A stretch of 64,000 nt of DNA from the NCBI RefSeq assembly GCF_001567565.1, contig NZ_LSSW01000030.1, forward strand, positions 124,001-188,000, read 5' to 3'. A program made the translations under genes and the position numbers. How positions within the stretch are numbered: the first letter of the stretch is position 1; the number at the start of each line of letters is the position of its first letter. The notes under the pieces were generated by a model that ran no database searches, had not been told where the DNA came from, and saw nothing but the letters and a program-made list of their open reading frames with translations. Source of the DNA: Ectopseudomonas composti. Lineage in GTDB: Bacteria > Pseudomonadota > Gammaproteobacteria > Pseudomonadales > Pseudomonadaceae. Below are positions 58,331 through 64,000 of this stretch, one piece after another.

Positions 58331-58472
58331 AGAACCTGTTCAAAGCCTCGCGAGCTAGAGGCATGCAAGGCAAAAACAGGCGAAGAAGCGGAGTTTACGA
58401 GTTGTAAATGAGCATTCTGAGCCTGTTTTTAACGCTGCAGGCCCGACGCGCAGCAGGCTTTTAACAGGTTCT
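58331..58472 (+). mobile_element. Palindromic MITE-like element, copy A
   Basis: Terminal inverted repeats AGAACCTGTTCAAAGCCT (58331-58348) and AGGCTTTTAACAGGTTCT (58455-58472) match at 17 of 18 positions. An inner stem AAAAACAGGC (58372-58381) / GCCTGTTTTT (58421-58430) and a central TTTAC/GTAAA hairpin complete a cruciform-like structure of about 140 bases with no coding capacity. A diverged copy lies at 59886-60030. Confidence 0.75.
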
Positions 58473-58501
58473 TACACAACCATAAGAAAGAGGCGTACCC
58501 C

Positions 58502-59845
58502 ATGTTCAACACCCTCACCCGCATGAGTGTGAGCCTGGTACAGAAGTACCTGCCCTCACCCTTCGTTTTCTCCGCCTTGCTGACCCTCGGCGTCCTGCTC
58601 GCCGGTATCGTCTCCACCGGCCAGTCGCTACCGGCCATGGTGCAGCACTGGAGTGGCGGCTTCTGGACCTTGCTTGGCTTCGCCATGCAGATGGCGCTGA
58701 TCTTCGTTACCGGCCATGCCCTGGCCAGTGCACCGATCATCAACCGTCAGCTCGACCGTCTGGCCAGCCTGGCGCGCACGCCCGGCCAGGCGATCATCAT
58801 GGTCACCCTGGTGGCGCTGGTCGGCTGCTGGGTCAACTGGGGCTTCGGCCTGGTGATCGGCGCGGTGTTCGCCCGCGCCCTGGCGCGCAAGGTCGATGGC
58901 GTCGACTACCCGCTGCTGGTGGCCTCTGCGTACTCGGGCTTCCTGGTCTGGCACGGCGGCCTGGCTGGCTCGATCCCGCTGTCGATGGCCACCGGCGGCC
59001 CGGATCTGGCGCGCATCACGGCCGGCGTACTGACCGCTCCGGTGAGCATCAGCGAAACCCTGTTCAGCACCCTGAACCTGACCATCGTCGCGCTTCTGGT
59101 AATCGGTCTGCCGCTGCTCAACCGCGCCATGCACCCACGCCAGAACGCCAAGGTGGCCGACGCCGCCAAGCTGGTGGAATCGCGTGCCGAGCTGCCGGCC
59201 CGTGAAACCCCGGCACAGCGCCTGGACGACAGTCGCATCCTCGGTCTGGCGCTGGTGGCCATGGCCGGTATCTACCTGTTCAACCACTTCGCCAGCAAGG
59301 GCTTCGTGCTGGGCCTGGACGTGGTCATCGCCATCTTCCTGTTCTGCGGCCTGCTGATGCACGGCACCCCGGAGCGCTACATGCGCGCGGTGGACGAGAG
59401 CGTGCGCGGCATCGGCGGCATAGTCCTGCTGTTCCCCTTCTACGCCGGGATCATGGGCATGATGATGGGCGCCAACGCCGACGGCATCTCCCTCGGCCGG
59501 CAGATCACCGAGTCGTTCATTTCCTGGTCGTCGGCCGACACCTTCCCACTGCTGGCCTTCCTCAGCGCTGGCGTGGTCAACGTGTTCGTACCGTCCGGTG
59601 GCGGCCAGTGGGCCGTGCAGGGCCCGATCATGCTGCCGGCGGCCCAGGCCCTGGGCGTCTCGCCTACCGTTACCGCCATGGCGATTGCCTGGGGCGACGC
59701 CTGGACCAACATGATCCAGCCGTTCTGGGCGCTGCCGCTGCTGGGCATCGTCGGCCTCGGCGCACGCGACATCATGGGCTACTGCCTGATCATGCTGCTG
59801 TACTCGGGCGTGGTGATCTGCGGCGCGTTCTATCTGCTCGGCTGA
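58502..59845 (+). CDS. atoE: Short-chain fatty acid transporter
   Basis: A 447-residue inner-membrane transporter of the AtoE family with about 10-12 helices, starting MFNTLTRMSVSLVQKYLPSPFVFSALLTLG. Conserved blocks include VNWGFGLVIGAVFARAL, VFVPSGGGQWAVQGPI and AWGDAWTNMIQPFWALPLLG. It imports acetoacetate, butyrate or similar acids for the dhcAB-atoB pathway. It is bracketed by two related repeats, which may separate its expression from its neighbours. Confidence 0.93.
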   Translation: MFNTLTRMSVSLVQKYLPSPFVFSALLTLGVLLAGIVSTGQSLPAMVQHWSGGFWTLLGFAMQMALIFVTGHALASAPIINRQLDRLASLARTPGQAIIMVTLVALVGCWVNWGFGLVIGAVFARALARKVDGVDYPLLVASAYSGFLVWHGGLAGSIPLSMATGGPDLARITAGVLTAPVSISETLFSTLNLTIVALLVIGLPLLNRAMHPRQNAKVADAAKLVESRAELPARETPAQRLDDSRILGLALVAMAGIYLFNHFASKGFVLGLDVVIAIFLFCGLLMHGTPERYMRAVDESVRGIGGIVLLFPFYAGIMGMMMGANADGISLGRQITESFISWSSADTFPLLAFLSAGVVNVFVPSGGGQWAVQGPIMLPAAQALGVSPTVTAMAIAWGDAWTNMIQPFWALPLLGIVGLGARDIMGYCLIMLLYSGVVICGAFYLLG

Positions 59846-59885
59846 GCTCTCGGCTTTTCTGCCCGCTCGCGATCAACGCTCTGTG

Positions 59886-60030
59886 AAGCCTCGCGAGCTG
59901 GAGCGATGCAAGGCAGAAGCAGGCGAGCAACGGTCGGATTTGCGGGCGACTGTACTTTTGTACATGAGCATCCGACCGGGCTGGCGCTCCAGCCTGCTTC
60001 TAACGCAGCAGCGCCGACGCCCAGCAGGCT
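59886..60030 (+). mobile_element. Palindromic MITE-like element, copy B
   Basis: Same family and orientation as copy A: both begin AAGCCTCGCGAGCT and end CAGCAGGCT. Inner stem AGAAGCAGGC (59915-59924) / GCCTGCTTCT (59992-60001); a second stem CGGTCGGA / TCCGACCG (59931-59938, 59971-59978); central GTAC TTTT GTAC hairpin. Stem bases differ from copy A in matched pairs. It fills most of the gap between atoE and the LuxR gene. Confidence 0.72.
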
Positions 60031-60039
60031 GTGCCGAAC

Positions 60040-62646
60040 TCAATCGCCCATCAGCCCCTGCGCCTTGGCCATGGCCACAGCCTGGGTGCGTCGTTGCACC
60101 CCGAGCTTGACGTTGATCCGCCGTGCATGGGTCTTGACCGTGTGCAGCGAGATGAACAGGCGATCGGCGATTTCCTGATTGGAGCAACCCTGCGCGATCA
60201 GGTGCAGCACCGCCAGCTCGCGCGCACTGAGTAGCGCCGTACCGGCACTGGCCGGCTCATCCAGCGCCGGCGCAGGTTCGAACAGACGCTGATGCAGGCT
60301 CTGCCCCGCCTCACCCGGCAACAGGCGCTCCAGCCATGGCCCCTGGCGTTGCTGCAACCCCTGCAGAGGCCGTAGCAGGCGCAGTTGTCGCGCCTCAGCC
60401 AGTGCCTGCTGCAGCAGAGCATCGGCCTGCTCGTGCTGCTCCTGCACGAACAGCGCCTCGGCCAGGCTGACCCGACATTCGCAGGCAAGGCTGCGATGCC
60501 CGGCAAGCTGGCATTCGTCCAGCAAAAGGCGCAGGGCATGTTCGGCGGCGGCGTGGTGGCCGATCAGCAGATCACTCAGCGCCAGGTACAGGCGCAGGCG
60601 CGGCAGCAAATCGTAGAACTCCGATGGCGCCAGCTGCTGGCGTTGCTGCAACTGCTGCAGGGTCTGGGCGAACAACTCACGCGCGCGCCCGGTCTGTCCC
60701 TGGCGCAGCAACAGCCGACCGGCCTGCAACTGCAACACGCAGCGGTAGCGCACTTCCGGTACGTGCGACCACTGCATCACCCGCTCGGCCTTCTGCAGCC
60801 ATTGGTGCGCCTCGTCGAGATCGCCACGGCTCTCCGCCAGCTCCAGCATGCCGAGATAGCCGGAGATGATGTAGGCATCCTCGCAGTGCTCGGCTTCCTG
60901 CAACCCCAGGCGATACGCCTGCTGCGCAGCCTCATCGAGCCCCTGGCGTGCCAGCAGGCTGGCGCGCACCAGCAGCAGCCGGGCCACCACCGGACTGTGG
61001 CTGAAGCGCTCGCGTAGCAGCGCCAGAGACTGCTCGGCCAGCTCGGCTGCGCGCCCCGCCTCACCATGCATCTGCAGCAGCAGGCAATGATCGGTATTGA
61101 GCAAGGCCTCGTAGATCAGGCTGCCGTGCACACGCGCCAGGCGCAGACCCTGATCCAGCGCCTGCTTGGCCTGGACCAGGGCATGTTCAGCCATGTGCTG
61201 CTGAGCCAGCGCCTGATAGCAGAGCACGCGCTGCGACCAGCTGCCTTCGTCCAGCACCTGCAGGGCCTGCTCGCAGTGCAGCCGGGCATCACGGCGGCCA
61301 CATTGCCGCGCCAGCACGCCCATCAACGCCTGCCAATGGGCGATCAGCTTGCTCTGGCGCCGCTCATCGGGCTGCGGCATGAAATACGCCAGCCCCTGAA
61401 TGCAGTCGCGGGCCTCATCGAAACGGGCGCAGATGATCAGGGCCCAGGCCTGCAACACGATCAGCCGCGGTGAACTGGCGAACAGCCAGTCTGGCAGTTC
61501 CTCGCGCCACTGCAGCAGCTGCGCCACCGATTGCCCTTGTAGCAGCTGTTCCTGATCGAAACGCTGCAGGTAGTTGACCGCCACTTCGACCTGCCCGGCG
61601 AGCAAGGCGTGCTCGACAGCCTCGCGAATATCGCCATGCTGGGCGAACCACTGACAGGCGCGTACATGCACCGACGCCGGCAGCGGTGCGCCTGGCAGGC
61701 GGCGCAGCACCTCGGCCAAGGTTCGCCACAAGCGAAACCAGGTGCCGCTGCTGTCGAGGCTACGCACGAACAGTTGGCGCCGCTGCAGCTCCGCCAGCAA
61801 CTGACTGCCGCGCCCATCGAGCAGATGCTCGCAAAGCGGCAGGGAAAAACGCGGCAGCAGGGCCAGCGCGTGCAGGTCGCTGCGCAGCTCCTCGTCCAGG
61901 TCGGCCAGCACCTCGCGCTGCACGTAGTCGCGCAGCACCGGGCAGCCATCCTGCAAGCGCTGCCGCAACGCATCCTCGTCGGCATCGAGCAGCAACAGGC
62001 GGATCGCCGCCAGCCAACCTTCCGTGCTTCGTAGCAGCGCCTGCTGGACGTCTTCGGCGAGCGTCACCTGCAGCGCCGCCAACAGCTCGCTGAGCGCCGC
62101 CTGGTCCAGCGCCAGCTCCTCGCCCTTGAGCTCCAGCAGGTCACCCTGCAGCAACAGGCGAGGCAGATTCCACGCTGGTATACGGCGGCTGGCGACCCAC
62201 CAGACGACCTGCTGCGGCGCCGCGGCGAACAGCCGGTCGAGGCAGGCATCGAGCATGTCGTCGGCCTGTCGCGGGTAGTCGTCGATGAAGATCCACAGGC
62301 GCTGCGCGCGCTCGTGCAGGCAATCGACAAGGCCCGCTTCGTTGGCCTGCTCGGCGGGTATCTGCAGCAGCACCGCCAGGCGCTTGCACAGCTGTGCCGG
62401 GGTCAGGCTACGCCCACCCAGATCGAGCCATATGCGCTCCATGGCCACCGGTGTGTGGCGCGCACACAAACCGAGCAGCACGCTCTTGCCGGTACCGGCA
62501 GGCGCGCACAGCAGGCGCAGGCGCGCTTCACTGGCGAGCAGACGCTGCTCCAGGGCAGGACGGGAAACGACGCACGGCGGCAATCGTGGCAGATCGGCAG
62601 GTTGCGCCTGCACCGCAGTCGGGCGGGCGATGGCAAGGGTCGGCAT
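60040..62646 (-). CDS. MalT-type large LuxR-family regulator (LAL)
   Basis: An 868-residue ATP-binding LuxR regulator. Walker A (APAGTGKS) is at residues 48-55 in a STAND-type NTPase domain. A long helical TPR-like region (about 330-790) follows, then a C-terminal LuxR helix-turn-helix (LSARELAVLHLIAQGCSNQE...TVKTHARRIN, about 800-865). Such proteins oligomerise with ATP and an inducer to activate transcription. The DUF1329 gene upstream on the same strand may be a target. Confidence 0.9.
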   Translation of the reverse strand: MPTLAIARPTAVQAQPADLPRLPPCVVSRPALEQRLLASEARLRLLCAPAGTGKSVLLGLCARHTPVAMERIWLDLGGRSLTPAQLCKRLAVLLQIPAEQANEAGLVDCLHERAQRLWIFIDDYPRQADDMLDACLDRLFAAAPQQVVWWVASRRIPAWNLPRLLLQGDLLELKGEELALDQAALSELLAALQVTLAEDVQQALLRSTEGWLAAIRLLLLDADEDALRQRLQDGCPVLRDYVQREVLADLDEELRSDLHALALLPRFSLPLCEHLLDGRGSQLLAELQRRQLFVRSLDSSGTWFRLWRTLAEVLRRLPGAPLPASVHVRACQWFAQHGDIREAVEHALLAGQVEVAVNYLQRFDQEQLLQGQSVAQLLQWREELPDWLFASSPRLIVLQAWALIICARFDEARDCIQGLAYFMPQPDERRQSKLIAHWQALMGVLARQCGRRDARLHCEQALQVLDEGSWSQRVLCYQALAQQHMAEHALVQAKQALDQGLRLARVHGSLIYEALLNTDHCLLLQMHGEAGRAAELAEQSLALLRERFSHSPVVARLLLVRASLLARQGLDEAAQQAYRLGLQEAEHCEDAYIISGYLGMLELAESRGDLDEAHQWLQKAERVMQWSHVPEVRYRCVLQLQAGRLLLRQGQTGRARELFAQTLQQLQQRQQLAPSEFYDLLPRLRLYLALSDLLIGHHAAAEHALRLLLDECQLAGHRSLACECRVSLAEALFVQEQHEQADALLQQALAEARQLRLLRPLQGLQQRQGPWLERLLPGEAGQSLHQRLFEPAPALDEPASAGTALLSARELAVLHLIAQGCSNQEIADRLFISLHTVKTHARRINVKLGVQRRTQAVAMAKAQGLMGD

Positions 62647-62763
62647 GGCAGCGGTTCTCTCTGCTTGTCATTGTTGAACCACATGTCGATGGTACCCCCC
62701 TCACCTCTGGCGACCACCCCCTGGGGCTTATGGCGCGAGATTCACGTGAGCGTGGCACGCAGA

Positions 62764-62796
62764 AAAAAGCCGGCGACGCACAGGGCGGCACCGGCT
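62764..62796 (-). terminator. Terminator of the DUF1329 gene
   Basis: AGCCGGCG (62768-62775) and CACCGGCT (62789-62796) pair; on the minus strand the stem is followed by TTTTTTCT. It lies 20 bases after the DUF1329 stop codon. Confidence 0.82.
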
Positions 62797-62816
62797 GGTT
62801 TCAGCCTGGGGCGAAC

Positions 62817-64000
62817 TCAGCGTACGCCGGCGTTGCGAAGCGCTGCGGGGGTGAAGTCCTTGGCCGAGGCCTGGGTACCGTACTGCACCGCACTTTTCTC
62901 CTCGTTGGCCATGCCGATGGCGATATAGCGACCGGCGATGACATCGTACAGCGCCTCGAACGCGTATACCGGAACCTGCTTGTCGTACTGCTGGAACAAC
63001 ATCGCCTCGCCCACGCGCCAGAGTTGGCCGCGACCGTCGTAGTGCTCGGACAGGGCGATCTGCCAGGAGTCCTCATCGACGTAGAAGCGGCGCTTGGCGT
63101 AGATGTTGCGCTCGCCGGACTTCAGCGTCGCCTCCACTTCCCACACCCGGTGCAGCTCGTAGCGGATCAGGTCCTGATTGACGTGGCCGGCCTTGAGGAT
63201 GTCGGCGTACTTCACTTGCGGCGAGGCGACCCGGTAGTTGTTGTAGGGGATGAACAGCTCGCGCTTGCCCACCAGCTTCCAGTCGTAACGATCCGGCGCG
63301 CCGCTGAACATGTCGAAGTTGTCGGTGGTGCGCATGCCGTCAGCGGCAGTGCCGGGGCCGTCGTAAGCCACCTGCGGTGCACGGCGCACGCGGCGCTGGC
63401 CGGCGTTGTAGATCCAGGCCATGCGTGGCTCGCTCACCTGATCCAGCGAGTCGTGTACCAGCAGCACGTTACCGGCCAGACGCGACGGTGCGGTGACGCG
63501 CTGCTTGAAGAACAGCAGGGTGTTTTCCGCCTTGCCCGGATCGATGTCCGGAATATCCTCGGGGAAGGCCACCTCGTCCTCGAAGCTCACCAGGGTGTAG
63601 GCGCCGTTGGTCTGTGGCGAAGCCTGCACGATGCTGCGCTTGAGGTTGCCGCCGCGATAACGGGTGATGTGGTTCCACACCACCTCCAGGCCGCTCTGCG
63701 GAATCGGGAAGGCGTAGTAGCGGCTGTCGGTGAAGCCGGTCAGGCCGTTGCCACCGTCACGCAGACCGGTCTTCAGCGCGCTGGTCATCGCCGCAGCGTT
63801 GATCGCCTCCGGCACTGCAGCGCTGCGGTGCGTCGGGTACACCTGCATGCGATAGGTGTCCGGGTAGCGCGTGAACATCGCCAGTTGCCCGGCCGAGAGC
63901 TGATCGCGGTACTGCTCCAGATTCTGTGCGGTGATGGTGAACAGCGGCTGCTCGCTGGCGAACGGGTCACTGAGAAAACCGCGTGCATCCACCTGCCCGG
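62817..64000 (-). CDS. DUF1329 family protein (5' end outside the window)
   Basis: The last 394 codons of a DUF1329 protein, a family with an outer-membrane lipoprotein-sorting-like fold. Recognisable parts are GLEVVWNHITRYRGG, the YDGPGTAADGMRTTDNFDMF block and HRVWEVEATLKSGERNIYAKRRFYVDEDSW. The reading frame continues through the window end (a GTG at 63992 is internal), so the N-terminus, probably a signal peptide, is missing. DUF1329 genes usually pair with DUF1302 and an RND-like exporter in envelope lipid or hydrophobic-compound traffic. Confidence 0.88.
   Translation of the reverse strand, partial: GQVDARGFLSDPFASEQPLFTITAQNLEQYRDQLSAGQLAMFTRYPDTYRMQVYPTHRSAAVPEAINAAAMTSALKTGLRDGGNGLTGFTDSRYYAFPIPQSGLEVVWNHITRYRGGNLKRSIVQASPQTNGAYTLVSFEDEVAFPEDIPDIDPGKAENTLLFFKQRVTAPSRLAGNVLLVHDSLDQVSEPRMAWIYNAGQRRVRRAPQVAYDGPGTAADGMRTTDNFDMFSGAPDRYDWKLVGKRELFIPYNNYRVASPQVKYADILKAGHVNQDLIRYELHRVWEVEATLKSGERNIYAKRRFYVDEDSWQIALSEHYDGRGQLWRVGEAMLFQQYDKQVPVYAFEALYDVIAGRYIAIGMANEEKSAVQYGTQASAKDFTPAALRNAGVR

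Overview
The window reads as chromosomal DNA of a GC-rich gammaproteobacterium, almost certainly a Pseudomonas. Support comes from a Pseudomonas-type tmRNA, OprD-family porins, an AsrA-like Lon protease, a dhc/ato cluster in the order known from P. aeruginosa, and Pseudomonas-style REP elements. A P. mendocina/oleovorans-type species is a guess, not a demonstration.

Layout. 1-4.4 kb: a tripartite tricarboxylate (Tct) transporter, a LysR regulator and an enolase-superfamily sugar-acid dehydratase. 4.6-12 kb: a chemoreceptor, an RND efflux adaptor and pump, a small gene under a Fur-type box, and an FKBP isomerase. 12.2-16 kb: a hybrid sensor kinase with a degenerate receiver, overlapping a response regulator with an HD-GYP domain, then the frameshifted tail of a dead chemoreceptor gene. 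16-18 kb: a DUF6482 - (6-4) photolyase - DUF2256 operon behind repeated TTGTAYA motifs. 18-26 kb: a UPF0114 membrane protein, a Lon-like protease, a Kef-type antiporter, a DksA-like zinc-finger protein and a DUF4105 envelope protein.

25.9-33.6 kb is the most striking part: an RNA repair locus. rtcR (minus strand) faces a sigma-54 promoter driving rsr (a Ro60/TROVE protein), an array of five tandem Y-RNA-like units, rtcB, a 192-residue unknown, a Pol-beta-type nucleotidyltransferase and rtcA. I resolved the five RNA units by hand pairing. Each is closed by a conserved two-part stem. They run from a minimal hairpin (A), through a T-arm-only form (B), to three units (C, D, E) whose interior is a tRNA read in circularly permuted order: T arm, acceptor-like stem closed by its own loop, TA, then D arm.

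33.7-38.5 kb: a small secreted protein, a second hybrid kinase whose sensor domain is a close paralogue of the one at 12 kb, and ssrA with an unusually long tag, followed by a decayed island (HigBA-type toxin-antitoxin plus the C-terminal fragment of an integrase). 38.5-46 kb: a second Tct operon with an OprD porin, a 4-oxalomesaconate tautomerase-like protein, a hydroxyacid dehydrogenase and a divergent LysR. 46-49 kb: an OsmC-YcaO fusion and a MocA-like nucleotidyltransferase. 49-54.3 kb: a LysR regulator, a dicarboxylate-type symporter, a predicted periplasmic argininosuccinate-lyase-like enzyme and an OprD porin, which could form one uptake route. 54.4-60 kb: dhcR-dhcA-dhcB-atoB-atoE for short-chain 3-oxoacids; atoE is flanked by two copies of a palindromic mobile-like repeat. 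60-64 kb: a MalT-type LuxR regulator and a DUF1329 gene cut by the window end.

All functions rest on reading translated sequence and motifs; no database search was possible.
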